Positions 55,367 to 64,000 of a stretch of DNA of 64,000 nt are shown in pieces. The position numbers and the translations under genes were made by a program. Position 1 is the first letter of the stretch. Each line of letters begins with the position of its first letter. The stretch is from the NCBI GenBank assembly GCA_964498785.1, contig CAZCJL010000018.1:10329-74328 (forward strand), read 5' to 3'. The DNA is from Mariaggregatimicrobium sp964498785 (GTDB taxonomy: Bacteria; Zhuqueibacterota; Zhuqueibacteria; Thermofontimicrobiales; Thiofontviventaceae). The notes beneath the pieces were generated by a model. The model had not been told where the DNA came from. It did not search any database and was given only the letters and a program-made list of their open reading frames with translations.

Positions 55367-56659
55367 TTACTCCTTCACATTCCCTAAAATCTGCACATCC
55401 CCCTTCGATTTATTCGTCACATTCAATCCACCGCCTTCCACACTGTTCCCGATGATGATTGCCGATCTCACTTGTTCACCCAGTAAAATATGGGCGTTCG
55501 GCGTATTTCCATTGTCCTGAAACCGGCAGTTCATCATTTGCAAGGTGCCGTTCTGTATATCAATGTAAGGAATGGCCGGAGTCCAGTGGCATTCAATCCA
55601 GTTTTTGGCATTGAAATTACACGCTGTCAAATAGAGCGTGCCCTGTCCTTTATTCACGATATGTGTGCCGCCAAGGCGCTCTGTCCAGCCACTGAAGCTG
55701 CTGTTGGTTATTTTCACCGGTCCCCTGTTTTCTTCTTCGATGAGTATTCCATCGAAAAACTGGCAATTTTCAAAAGCAATGCCCTGGTGATATTGTGTTT
55801 TCTCAACGAGAACTGCCAGTGGCCCGATATCTGATCCGCTCTGCGTGATCAAAATATTCGCCTGCGGATCGTTGCCAACCGGATCGCCCTTGGTTTCAAT
55901 AAACCGAAATCCGACTTTTGCCCAGATCACAAAACAGTTGACCATATATTGCCAATCACAGCGCCCGATGATAAATCCTTCGAGATTGTTCTGGCAATAT
56001 TCACGAATCGCATCATGATCACCACCCGCTTCAATCCAACTGCTGGGATGAATGTGAATATTTTCCATCCGCCCGATGTCGGCAGTCCGATCCACATAAA
56101 CACCTCTTCGCAACGTGCACATATATATATTTCTCAGGTAATCCTGGCCATGATAGACAGCTCCACAGTCGATTCCGTTATAGGCATTCGCAATATCCAG
56201 ATCGATGAGATTGCATCTGTTTCCCCTGATCTGTATTGTCCAGGGATAAGGTCGGACGTCTGTTATAACCTGCTCCGGATAATAGATCGATAGTCCTTTT
56301 ATCGTACTGTTATGATGCATCGTAATAAAAGGGGCGGCATTTTCATCATCTCGTCCGGAAAACACCATCAGCAGTGTCCCGCGCTTCAAACTGTTCATGG
56401 TCGGACCTTCTGCAATTCCTTTCAGCGTAACCCCCTCCGGGATAGTCAGCACGCCATCGAATCGATATTGCCCCGCGGGTACAAGAACCACTTCCCCTTT
56501 TTCCGCGGCTTTGTTCAGCGCGGTCTGAAATGATTTGGTGTTATCAGTTTTTCCGTCAGCCACCGCGCCGTAATCAAGTATATTCAAATTTGAGGCGGCA
56601 ACTAATGATGTACACAAGAAAATCACTGGCAATAAAACTAGAAACAATGATTTTTTCAT
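55367..56659 (-). CDS. Pectate lyase-like parallel beta-helix protein A
   Basis: This is a 430-aa exported right-handed beta-helix protein. The signal peptide is followed by the Pectate_lyase_3 opening, LDYGAVADGKTDNTKSFQTA, VLVPAGQYRF and IPEGVTLKG. Helix coils then carry N-rich turns. It is a paralogue of the protein at 60078. The N-terminal halves are about two-thirds identical, while the last about 205 residues, except the final few, are identical, owing to a 599-bp exact DNA repeat (55389-55987 = 60100-60698). Such proteins act on polygalacturonate or other acidic glycans, but catalytic residues cannot be fixed here. Confidence 0.85.
   Translation of the reverse strand: MKKSLFLVLLPVIFLCTSLVAASNLNILDYGAVADGKTDNTKSFQTALNKAAEKGEVVLVPAGQYRFDGVLTIPEGVTLKGIAEGPTMNSLKRGTLLMVFSGRDDENAAPFITMHHNSTIKGLSIYYPEQVITDVRPYPWTIQIRGNRCNLIDLDIANAYNGIDCGAVYHGQDYLRNIYMCTLRRGVYVDRTADIGRMENIHIHPSSWIEAGGDHDAIREYCQNNLEGFIIGRCDWQYMVNCFVIWAKVGFRFIETKGDPVGNDPQANILITQSGSDIGPLAVLVEKTQYHQGIAFENCQFFDGILIEEENRGPVKITNSSFSGWTERLGGTHIVNKGQGTLYLTACNFNAKNWIECHWTPAIPYIDIQNGTLQMMNCRFQDNGNTPNAHILLGEQVRSAIIIGNSVEGGGLNVTNKSKGDVQILGNVKE
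55389..55987. repeat. 599-bp exact direct repeat, copy 1
   Basis: This segment is base-for-base the same as 60100-60698 by eye (offset 4711). It begins four to eight codons before the stop of the pectate-lyase-like gene and ends mid-gene after GATAAATCCTTCGAGATT. The flanks differ immediately on both sides. Confidence 0.9.
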
Positions 56660-56677
56660 TCTGATCCTGCCTTTTAA

Positions 56678-57943
56678 TTATTTAATATTCCTGTTTCTTC
56701 TATCCCAAATAATCCGCCCCAAAAGAATATCACACGGTATATCCTTTCCGGTACGATCCCATTCCGGTACAGCAACCCAGCTTTCACGGGGTGATACATT
56801 ATAAACATGAAAATTACCAATGGGCATACCCTTATTCGGAAAAATGATCTTTTCGGAATTACGGAAAAGAGATTTAGTTTTGGTATTTATTCGGGCGATA
56901 AACAGCGGTGCACGGTTACGGAATACATTGTCGTTGTCCTGAGTTATTCGTGTATATACGAGGAACAAACCATCGGAATGGCTGATAAATCTGGTCATGG
57001 TCTGGTTCATGTCGATCGGAGTACCGTCATCCCAGCGCCAGGGCTGTGGTTCGCTCCAGTTCATACCATCAGTACTGGTTGCGACGTGGCCAAAACCATC
57101 CTGTGCCCGAAGCGTCATGAAATAGTGGCCGTTATAAAATGCCATGCTGGGTTCCACAAATCCACGGGGCACGGGATTGGTAAACAATTCACTCACTTTT
57201 ACTGATTTTAATTTTTTCCCATCAAAAACACAATAGGCAGCTCCACACCACCGTATGGAGTTCCAGCCTGATAATTCTTTTATGGTTGCAAAAGGCAGCA
57301 GGATATCTCCGTTTGGTAAATCGACGCGTTGCCCGTAAGCGACACACGGATTTTCCTGACCGTCAATGTTGATGCGGAACGATTTCCAGTCTGAAAATGA
57401 ATTTGTATTTCCATCGTAAACAGAATAGGTTATCTCCAGATGTTCAAGATGATTTGACAGTTGTTTATCCTTATGGCGAAGCAGAACTCCGATACCGAGC
57501 CATTTGTCACTTTGTCTGTGATATTTCCAGGTAAATCCGGGAACCCATTCATATCCGTCATTGTCGTATCTGGATGTTAATTCAGCAGGGAATGGTTGTT
57601 TTTCCCATTTTTTCCACCACTCTGAAAAATCTTCACCCTTTGCCGGGATTGAATCGACGGTGAAATAATTGCGTCGTTGCACAGAATCCCCTCCTTTTCG
57701 ATCGCTCTTGCTGATAAAGATATGAAAATTATGAGGAGGATCACCAGGTTTGAAAAACATACCCGGGCCCAGCCACAGACCGGAATGGGAATTGCCCGGA
57801 ACAAGGGTATCAGTTTGAATTTCGGTAATTAAAGATGCATGCTTACCATTGTTACATCCATAGTGCATAATAAATAACACCACAACGACAACGCATACAA
57901 AATATATGTTTAAAACTGATCGATTAATTGTTGGGAATCTCAT
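56678..57943 (-). CDS. Sialidase-like beta-propeller lipoprotein
   Basis: This is a 421-aa exported protein. The N-terminal hydrophobic segment ends in MHYGC, a probable lipobox. The body has Asp-box-like and blade motifs: HVATSTDGMNWSEPQ, LLPFATIKELSGWN, RGFVEPSMAFYNG and LFLVYTRITQD. This pattern suits the exo-alpha-sialidase/BNR propeller fold, but arginine-triad assignment is not secure. AAGGATG precedes the ATG. It lies between a beta-helix protein and a propeller glycosidase-like protein, all probably one operon for an acidic glycan. Confidence 0.65.
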   Translation of the reverse strand: MRFPTINRSVLNIYFVCVVVVVLFIMHYGCNNGKHASLITEIQTDTLVPGNSHSGLWLGPGMFFKPGDPPHNFHIFISKSDRKGGDSVQRRNYFTVDSIPAKGEDFSEWWKKWEKQPFPAELTSRYDNDGYEWVPGFTWKYHRQSDKWLGIGVLLRHKDKQLSNHLEHLEITYSVYDGNTNSFSDWKSFRINIDGQENPCVAYGQRVDLPNGDILLPFATIKELSGWNSIRWCGAAYCVFDGKKLKSVKVSELFTNPVPRGFVEPSMAFYNGHYFMTLRAQDGFGHVATSTDGMNWSEPQPWRWDDGTPIDMNQTMTRFISHSDGLFLVYTRITQDNDNVFRNRAPLFIARINTKTKSLFRNSEKIIFPNKGMPIGNFHVYNVSPRESWVAVPEWDRTGKDIPCDILLGRIIWDRRNRNIK

Positions 57944-57979
57944 AACATCCTTTAATTTTATTATGAATAAATGATTTTA

Positions 57980-59434
57980 TTATTTAAACCAAAGCGAATA
58001 CAAATCCGCGTCTTTCATCACAAATCGTAACCGAATTGTCTTGGCGGATAGTTGCTTTACATTCTCCACGGCTTTCCAATTTACGATCCGTTCAATTTCA
58101 TTGCCGATAATCGGCTGGGATTCTTCTAATGTATAACCGGGAACAGGAACACCCTTTTCATTTTGAATTTCAATACGTATCTCTCCGGCGGCAGAAGTAG
58201 CGTAATTAATAGCCAGTTGATCACCGATAAATGTAAAAGGTTTCGTAATCATTTCTCCGCCCTGATAAGGCGCCTTCAGCGAAGCAAATCCATCAAGCCG
58301 AAGTGAATAGCGATGCAAATGGGCCGACGGTTGAGCGTAATCCTGATTCACATACAGCGACATTTCATGCGGACCGGTCTGAACGACATTCAGCGCCGGA
58401 TAATTGGAACGGGAAACCCAGTTCTTCAAACCAATTCCCGGACGAATAAACGATTCCATGAACGTACGGTCATAGACATTCCCGCCGCGCGATGTCATAA
58501 AAAACGCATCAGAGCAATCTTTGTAGTATTTCGGATTGACATTTAATTTTTCCGCTTGTTCCTCTGTGAGTACCTGTTTGTCCGGCATAAATCTACCACC
58601 AATGGAAATGTAAATATGCGGCGCCCGAAAATAGGGGTGTGTTTGATTGGTGTACATATGCTCCATCGGCGTATCACCGAATGACATTGCAACCGGTTCA
58701 CTCCAATGGATGAAATCGGTAGATGTCGTCCGGCTAATGGTACGAAATCCTTTAAATCCGCCACCGGACCATGTACGAAAATAGCAGACATAGCAATTTT
58801 CGCTTTCTGACCAGAACGGTACATTTTGGGAATCAAACTTGCCTTTTGTGATTATCGCTTTTTCCTGTCTCCTTTTCCAGTGAGTCCCATCAGGCGAAAC
58901 ATAAGCAATAAGCCCGCTGACCTTATTTCCGCCAACAGCTTTAAAGCGTTCTTCTGCTTTTGCATTCGGATTCCGATCCAGAAACGGACAAAAGTTATGC
59001 GTCACGGGGGCAGCGTTTGCCAATACGATATTGTTATCAAATGATCCATCAAATTCATACAATCCGATAACAGGCTTTTGCCAATGTATCCCGTCCTGTG
59101 ATTCCGCATAGCAGGTTGTTTCGGCACCTGAATAGTCTTTGCCAGCTACAGGAAATCCGCGATAATATAAACGATAGGTATTACCATCCTTGATAATCGT
59201 GCAATATCCGCTAAAAGCACCTTCCCACGGTTTATCAAAATAAAGAACCGGGCCTTCATCACGCGGTTCATGCATGACAAGACATGTGTTTTTAAGACTA
59301 TCGATCAAATAATAATCAACGAACAATTCCCGTTTGGAATCCAGTTGAATGACATCCTGTGCCGGGAGACTGCTGCAAACGGTGAGAGTCACTATAACGA
59401 ATATCAATAATTGAATACATTTGTTATTTATCAT
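57980..59434 (-). CDS. Secreted beta-propeller glycosidase-like protein B
   Basis: This is a 484-aa exported protein, paralogue of the one at 36293. The signal peptide ends LPAQ. It shares ELFVDYYLIDSL, YAESQDGIHWQKP, YVSPDGTHWKRRQ, RFMPDKQVL and the C-terminal sandwich ending in ADLYSLWFK. The propeller blades with S-x-DG-x-HW repeats suggest a GH43/GH32-like five-bladed enzyme. AAGGAT precedes the ATG. Its upstream neighbour on the same strand is a broken gene. Confidence 0.75.
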   Translation of the reverse strand: MINNKCIQLLIFVIVTLTVCSSLPAQDVIQLDSKRELFVDYYLIDSLKNTCLVMHEPRDEGPVLYFDKPWEGAFSGYCTIIKDGNTYRLYYRGFPVAGKDYSGAETTCYAESQDGIHWQKPVIGLYEFDGSFDNNIVLANAAPVTHNFCPFLDRNPNAKAEERFKAVGGNKVSGLIAYVSPDGTHWKRRQEKAIITKGKFDSQNVPFWSESENCYVCYFRTWSGGGFKGFRTISRTTSTDFIHWSEPVAMSFGDTPMEHMYTNQTHPYFRAPHIYISIGGRFMPDKQVLTEEQAEKLNVNPKYYKDCSDAFFMTSRGGNVYDRTFMESFIRPGIGLKNWVSRSNYPALNVVQTGPHEMSLYVNQDYAQPSAHLHRYSLRLDGFASLKAPYQGGEMITKPFTFIGDQLAINYATSAAGEIRIEIQNEKGVPVPGYTLEESQPIIGNEIERIVNWKAVENVKQLSAKTIRLRFVMKDADLYSLWFK

Positions 59435-59468
59435 AATATCCTTCAGTTCAAATTTTCTATTAGATTCT

Positions 59469-60077
59469 TCATTTCAAAACAAATTGCCGTCCGTTTTTCA
59501 ACCATGTTTCCGGTTTTGACCAACTTTCTTCATTAATGAAAGCGGTCTGGTCGATACGATCCAATGTCGTTAATAATTCAGGATCGCCTAATTCACGAAA
59601 TATTCGATCATGCAGATCGAACCGGTTAAACGTGTAAATGCCATCCATTCCTGCTTTCCAGGCATTCATGGCTTCCCCCCTCCAGATTTTTATCATCGTT
59701 TCACCTTCGGGTTCACCAGCAGATTGAATACGGCGTTTTACAAGACACGCGTACGTCGGGACATCATATTTATCGCCCAAAGCCGCTAAATTTTCCCACG
59801 ATTACAGCTTGAAATAGCCGCCGCCGGTAATGATATCCACCAAATCCTCCTCCAGCCATTGGATAAGGTTGATGCCCAACGCTCTGCAATAGCCGACGGA
59901 ATCCGGGATCCGAATAGCAATCAACAACGGCCGTTTTCGTTTAAACCCGATTTGCTCGGTCATCGTTCGAATTCGTCGCAGCAGTGCGGTCATTTTATCG
60001 CAATGTTCCTGTCTCACCAACCCACCGGTCATTTGCGGTTTGAATAATACCGGATGACGGAAAAAGTACTGCTCAAT
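59469..60077 (-). pseudogene. Secreted glycosidase-like gene, 5'-deleted and with in-frame TAA
   Basis: One frame reads, from the stop of the beta-helix gene: IEQYFFRHPVLFKPQ, MTGGLVRQEHCDKMTALLRR, GINLIQWLEEDLVDIITGGG, YFKL, then TAA at 59802-59804. It continues without frame change as SWENLAALGDKYDVPTYACL, WRGEAMNAWKAGMDGIYTFN and so on to 59469. Homology clearly spans the stop. The expected N-terminal part (signal peptide and first barrel strands) is absent because the beta-helix gene's stop lies only 15 bases before the first conserved residues. This is a gene with a 5' deletion and a nonsense codon. The family resembles TIM-barrel proteins found in planctomycetes and Bacteroidota glycan loci. 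Confidence 0.75.
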
Positions 60078-61388
60078 TTACTCACTCACATTTCCCATGA
60101 TCTGCACATCCCCCTTCGATTTATTCGTCACATTCAATCCACCGCCTTCCACACTGTTCCCGATGATGATTGCCGATCTCACTTGTTCACCCAGTAAAAT
60201 ATGGGCGTTCGGCGTATTTCCATTGTCCTGAAACCGGCAGTTCATCATTTGCAAGGTGCCGTTCTGTATATCAATGTAAGGAATGGCCGGAGTCCAGTGG
60301 CATTCAATCCAGTTTTTGGCATTGAAATTACACGCTGTCAAATAGAGCGTGCCCTGTCCTTTATTCACGATATGTGTGCCGCCAAGGCGCTCTGTCCAGC
60401 CACTGAAGCTGCTGTTGGTTATTTTCACCGGTCCCCTGTTTTCTTCTTCGATGAGTATTCCATCGAAAAACTGGCAATTTTCAAAAGCAATGCCCTGGTG
60501 ATATTGTGTTTTCTCAACGAGAACTGCCAGTGGCCCGATATCTGATCCGCTCTGCGTGATCAAAATATTCGCCTGCGGATCGTTGCCAACCGGATCGCCC
60601 TTGGTTTCAATAAACCGAAATCCGACTTTTGCCCAGATCACAAAACAGTTGACCATATATTGCCAATCACAGCGCCCGATGATAAATCCTTCGAGATTTT
60701 TCACGGTGAAGTCATTAATCAGTTTGATATCCTCTTCCCGCCGTTCGGGATAATTTAGGTCCCACCAGGCAACGGAATGAAGATGTACATTTTCAATTCG
60801 CCCGATATCCGTAGTTCGATCCACGTATATACCACGGCGCAACGCACAGATATTGATATCCCGCAGGTTGTGGCATTCATTGTAAACAGAACCACAATCA
60901 ATTCCGTTGTATGCGTTCGCGATGGCTACATCGATGACATTGCTCATTCTGCCAGTGGTTTGAATGCAATATGGATACGGATGAATATCATCCGGCTTTT
61001 GTTCCGGATAAACAATGCCCAGACCACGCAGCGTACTGCTTGATTCCATTGTGATGAACGGCGATGAAGATTCATCATCCCGACCGGAGTATGGCATAAG
61101 AACGGTTCCGCGGTCATAAAATACAGTGTAAGGACCTCGTGCGATTCCCTGTAACGCAACCCCGCGCGGGATTGTGAGCACGCCATCAAAACGGAATTGC
61201 CCTGCCTGAACATGGACGATGCCTCCTTTTTCCGCGGCTTTGTTCAGCGCAGTTTGAAACGCCTTTGTGTTATCGGTTTTGCCATCTGCTACGGCGCCGA
61301 AATCCATGACATCGAAATCGGATATGCCGGCGTTCAGTAATGATTTAAAAATGAGCAGGATTATCCAAATAAATAGAATTTTTCTCAT
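60078..61388 (-). CDS. Pectate lyase-like parallel beta-helix protein B
   Basis: This is a 436-aa exported beta-helix protein. The signal peptide is followed by FDVMDFGAVADGKTDNTKAF, VHVQAGQFRFDGVLTIPRGV and turns as in protein A. Residues from about 230 to near the C-terminus are identical to protein A because of the 599-bp repeat. Only the last few codons differ (QIMGNVSE versus QILGNVKE). AGGAAT precedes the ATG. The sharp change from about two-thirds to full identity suggests recent gene conversion or an assembly join. Confidence 0.85.
   Translation of the reverse strand: MRKILFIWIILLIFKSLLNAGISDFDVMDFGAVADGKTDNTKAFQTALNKAAEKGGIVHVQAGQFRFDGVLTIPRGVALQGIARGPYTVFYDRGTVLMPYSGRDDESSSPFITMESSSTLRGLGIVYPEQKPDDIHPYPYCIQTTGRMSNVIDVAIANAYNGIDCGSVYNECHNLRDINICALRRGIYVDRTTDIGRIENVHLHSVAWWDLNYPERREEDIKLINDFTVKNLEGFIIGRCDWQYMVNCFVIWAKVGFRFIETKGDPVGNDPQANILITQSGSDIGPLAVLVEKTQYHQGIAFENCQFFDGILIEEENRGPVKITNSSFSGWTERLGGTHIVNKGQGTLYLTACNFNAKNWIECHWTPAIPYIDIQNGTLQMMNCRFQDNGNTPNAHILLGEQVRSAIIIGNSVEGGGLNVTNKSKGDVQIMGNVSE
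60100..60698. repeat. 599-bp exact direct repeat, copy 2
   Basis: This is identical by eye to 55389-55987, same orientation, 4711 bp away. It is inside the second beta-helix gene. Recombination between the copies would delete the sialidase-like, propeller and broken genes. Confidence 0.9.
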
Positions 61389-61672
61389 ATTGAATTCCTG
61401 ATTAATAGTTTAGTCAATCCTTTATGTAATCCAACAACAGGCTGTCCATGAACTCAAATAAGTGTCATTCTGAAAATTCCGCTTTGCGGGAGACGAATCC
61501 GCCGAGGCGGATCATACCACTAACTGTCAAACTTTATTAAGTATCGTGGAATGAGATTCTTCATCCGCCAAAAAGACGGCAGATTCAGAAAGACAATCTC
61601 TCGAGTTTCGACGATTCCTGAATATCCGCTTGAACCAGACCAGATTTCCGAAGTCTCGAAGACTTCGGAAAT
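61389..61672. repeat. Gap with dispersed repeat words and terminal hairpin
   Basis: The gap contains CAGGCTGTCCATGAACT at 61438-61454 and palindromic CCGCCGAGGCGG near 61500. It ends with the AGATTTCCGAAG/CTTCGGAAATCT hairpin at 61642-61674. The last bases of that hairpin overlap the TAG stop of the metallophosphatase gene. No coding potential is seen. Confidence 0.7.
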
Positions 61673-63910
61673 CTATTTATTAATCTGAAATGAATCGAAC
61701 ACGTTGCCATCAATATCCACTGCCCTGAATGTCAATTGATCGCCATTAATATCGATCATGGAAAAATGATGCACGGCTTCATAAAAATCCAGATTCGCTT
61801 CTGTTTGTTGCCTCTCGCGCAGGTACTCCAGATTACTCAAGCTGCCGCCGCCGCCACCGGTGATAATATAATATGTTCCATCCGGTTTGGAATTTTGGGA
61901 GCGGACATACGCGTGAATATGTCCGCTGAATTGGATGTTGACATCATGCTTTTCCAGCAGCGGAACTATATGTTCAGCCATCAACGGTTCAGTCATCGGT
62001 GGCTCGTGGAAGATTACAAAACGCCATTTAGCATTTTTGCAGGCGTCGGATTCCAAATCGGCGATTAACCATTTATATTGCTCGCTGCCAGGCAACACGC
62101 CGAACGGGCTGTTCGTATGCGGATTTAGATGAATGAAATGACTGTTGCCATAGTTATAGGAATAGTAGTATTCCGTGCCCGGCAGACTGAAAAACGTCTC
62201 GTACCAGATAACCCGGTTGCCAGTGCCATATCCGCCATATTCGTGATTGCCGAGAGATGGAAAAAGCGGCGTATTTTTGAAAAGATTGCGCCCGGGAATG
62301 AAAAATTCATATCCCCAATGATCATAATTACTCCCTGTCAACACCATATCGCCAACATTTATCGCCAGGTCGGGCCGGAATGTAATCATGCAATTCACAT
62401 TCTGCTCGAACCGCGGTCCGTCGTTGTGGTTATCGCCCCAGACAATAAAACGGAACGGCGTATTTTCATGAATGGCAGTGTGAAATGTATTCGTGGTGCT
62501 GGATAATTTCGCGGAGATTGCGCGATAATGATATTTGGTTTCCGGCTGCAAATTGTCAATCGTTACTTCATGAATCCTGACTTTTTCCGGTTTATGAACC
62601 GATAAATTTAGCTGTTCCGATGTGCCATAATCCACTCTGGAATCGCTGGGAGTATCGGTTTCCCACATCACTGTAATGCTGTTTTTAGTTACATTTTGCA
62701 AATAAGGTCCTTTTATTTGAACAGGAAACTTGTTTGCCGCTTTCTTTGCAGTCGCCAGTTTTTTCTCCGCATTTTCCAGCAGCTTATGGCAGTTTTGCTG
62801 ATCCATTGTCGATTGCCATGTCAAAGCAGCGTCCAGTGATGATACCATGCTTTGCCCCCAATTTGGATCCGTAGCCGGAATCCGTTCCAGCAGCATCGTC
62901 AGGCTGCTGACCTCCTTCAAATATTCCACAGCCTGTTCCGCCAATGGCTGAAGTTTACTGTAGGTCAATCGTGCATCCAGCAGAATCCCCGATCGTGTGG
63001 TATTAATTCCTTTGACCGCGATAAAAAATGAATCGCCCGCACGGGTATTTTCACTTAGCACCACCTCTCCCGATCTGCCTGTTCTGTCAGCCTGTTTGTG
63101 CTCCCCATCCACATAAATCTCAGCGCCATCATCAATGGTGACTGTAAAAGTAACGGTCGAACCGCTTATTTCAAATCCATTCACCTTTTCAGGAAGAACG
63201 ATCTGCTTGCGCAGCCAGCAATTGGAATTTTCAATTTCCCACCGGTTGCCGACATCGACAAGCTCCCAACTGCTGTCATCAAAATCCGGATCATGAGCGT
63301 TGTCGTTGTCACCAAACTTATACTTCCAGTCATTTACCTGAATGCTATGCGCCCGAGTCAGTGGTTTCAGATATTCCATTTTTTCTTTGATTTCATAACC
63401 CAGAATACTTTCTGTTGCTACTAATTCGGCGTTTATCAGCTTGCCGTAGCCCAGACCATTCCATCCTTTTACCGCGATCAGGAATTTTCCTCCTGCCGAT
63501 GCTTTTGGCGTCAGAAAGGCTTTTCCGTACCAGTCGAACGCATAATGCCTCTGTCCGTTGATAAAAACAATCCCTTTATCATCGACAATGACATTTAAAA
63601 AAACAGCCTTTCCCGCCATCTCACCGGGAATGACGACTTCTTTGCGAAACCAGCATATTGGATTCATGCCCCAGGTGTAATTGGGCTTCGCAATCTTCCA
63701 ATCGGAGTCATCCAGATCAGGACTGTGCCCATTCCCGACATCATCAAGATGAAATTTCCAATCACTCAATGTATGAGGCTTGACTGACTCGATATCTTTG
63801 AGTACCAGCAATTCATCACCCTGTTGCACGCCCTTACTGCAGCCCATCAGTGCCAAAATTGCCAGTATAAAGACAACGAACAACAATTTTTTAAGACAAA
63901 ACGTAATCAT
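61673..63910 (-). CDS. Secreted purple-acid-phosphatase-like metallophosphatase B
   Basis: This is a 745-aa exported enzyme, paralogue of 41552. A lipoprotein-like signal (LALMGC) leads into two N-terminal beta-sandwich repeats (WFRKEVVIPGEM and WLRKQIVLPEKV). The Fn3-type KGPYLQNVTKNSITVMWET follows, then a metallophosphatase domain with VWGDNHND, NVGDMVLTG, SLGNHEYGG, FHEPPM and SGHIHAYV. Here the first motif keeps its histidine-like GDNH, unlike the paralogue. AAGGGAG precedes the ATG. Probably a cell-surface phosphomonoesterase or phosphodiesterase. Confidence 0.87.
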   Translation of the reverse strand: MITFCLKKLLFVVFILAILALMGCSKGVQQGDELLVLKDIESVKPHTLSDWKFHLDDVGNGHSPDLDDSDWKIAKPNYTWGMNPICWFRKEVVIPGEMAGKAVFLNVIVDDKGIVFINGQRHYAFDWYGKAFLTPKASAGGKFLIAVKGWNGLGYGKLINAELVATESILGYEIKEKMEYLKPLTRAHSIQVNDWKYKFGDNDNAHDPDFDDSSWELVDVGNRWEIENSNCWLRKQIVLPEKVNGFEISGSTVTFTVTIDDGAEIYVDGEHKQADRTGRSGEVVLSENTRAGDSFFIAVKGINTTRSGILLDARLTYSKLQPLAEQAVEYLKEVSSLTMLLERIPATDPNWGQSMVSSLDAALTWQSTMDQQNCHKLLENAEKKLATAKKAANKFPVQIKGPYLQNVTKNSITVMWETDTPSDSRVDYGTSEQLNLSVHKPEKVRIHEVTIDNLQPETKYHYRAISAKLSSTTNTFHTAIHENTPFRFIVWGDNHNDGPRFEQNVNCMITFRPDLAINVGDMVLTGSNYDHWGYEFFIPGRNLFKNTPLFPSLGNHEYGGYGTGNRVIWYETFFSLPGTEYYYSYNYGNSHFIHLNPHTNSPFGVLPGSEQYKWLIADLESDACKNAKWRFVIFHEPPMTEPLMAEHIVPLLEKHDVNIQFSGHIHAYVRSQNSKPDGTYYIITGGGGGSLSNLEYLRERQQTEANLDFYEAVHHFSMIDINGDQLTFRAVDIDGNVFDSFQINK

Positions 63911-63959
63911 ATTTAACTCCCTTGATTTTAAACGGTAGTGTCAAATATTCTGTATCCAT

Positions 63960-64000
63960 TCAATAATTGATGGTGTGCATCAAAGCTTTCGGATTCTCTT
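63960..64000 (-). CDS. Possible 3' end of an upstream gene
   Basis: On the minus strand the last codons read ENPKALMHTINY followed by TGA at 63960-63962, about 50 bp before the metallophosphatase start. The short stretch looks like a protein C-terminus in the same direction as its neighbour. It is too short to identify. Confidence 0.3.
   Translation of the reverse strand, partial: ENPKALMHTINY

Noticed and set aside
59802..60032. Separate small gene ending at 59802
   Set aside because: Its frame continues through the TAA into the next fragment with matching family homology, so it is part of one broken gene.

Overview
The window looks like chromosomal DNA of a heterotrophic bacterium of the FCB group (Calditrichota/KSB1-like). 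One protein ends in a type IX secretion (Por/T9SS) sorting domain with a YPNPFNP motif, one carries a FISUMP domain, and there are many lipoproteins, Na+/solute symporters and glycan-active enzymes. G+C is moderate to low and Shine-Dalgarno sites are AGGAG-like. This assignment is inference; no rRNA, tRNA, CRISPR array or transposase was seen. Nearly all genes lie on the minus strand, except a plus-strand island at 17.4-24.7 kb.

Region 1 (0-17.2 kb, minus): the 5' part of lepA, a secreted M14 carboxypeptidase, a DPP-IV-type S9 peptidase, two SSS symporters around a GH20 hexosaminidase, an Xaa-Pro aminopeptidase, a glycyl radical enzyme whose residues match trans-4-hydroxy-L-proline dehydratase with its radical-SAM activase, a DUF433 protein and an L-2-hydroxyglutarate-oxidase-like flavoprotein. 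Together these suggest use of proline/hydroxyproline-rich peptides and amino sugars.

Region 2 (17.2-28 kb): the most unusual part. A membrane histidine kinase and an NtrC-type sigma-54 activator are flanked on both sides, in mirror orientation, by the same two-gene cassette: a secreted Asp-rich protein with DxDGDGxxD loops, then an outer-membrane beta-barrel-like protein. The left copy is preceded by a T9SS cargo protein with the same loops. A perfect sigma-54 promoter lies upstream of the right cassette. A tripartite element, CGTCGA-N5/6-TCGAC-N5-CGTCG, lies upstream of both cassettes in the same relative orientation. I propose an undescribed sigma-54-controlled envelope system. Next to it are two tandem paralogous 157-aa cytosolic proteins I do not recognise.

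Region 3 (28-64 kb, minus): a glycan and phosphate scavenging region. It has GH92 and GH38 alpha-mannosidases, two related beta-propeller glycosidase-like proteins, a sialidase-like propeller, two pectate-lyase-type beta-helix proteins, two metallophosphatases with a doubled N-terminal domain, three tandem glycerophosphodiester phosphodiesterases, an EEP-family phosphatase, a PHP phosphoesterase, an organophosphate-type MFS transporter and two more SSS symporters. Several genes are visibly broken (29.4-31.0 kb, 38.9-40.2 kb, 59.5-60.08 kb), and a 599-bp exact repeat links the two pectate-lyase-like genes. Intergenic gaps hold several families of palindromic dispersed repeats.
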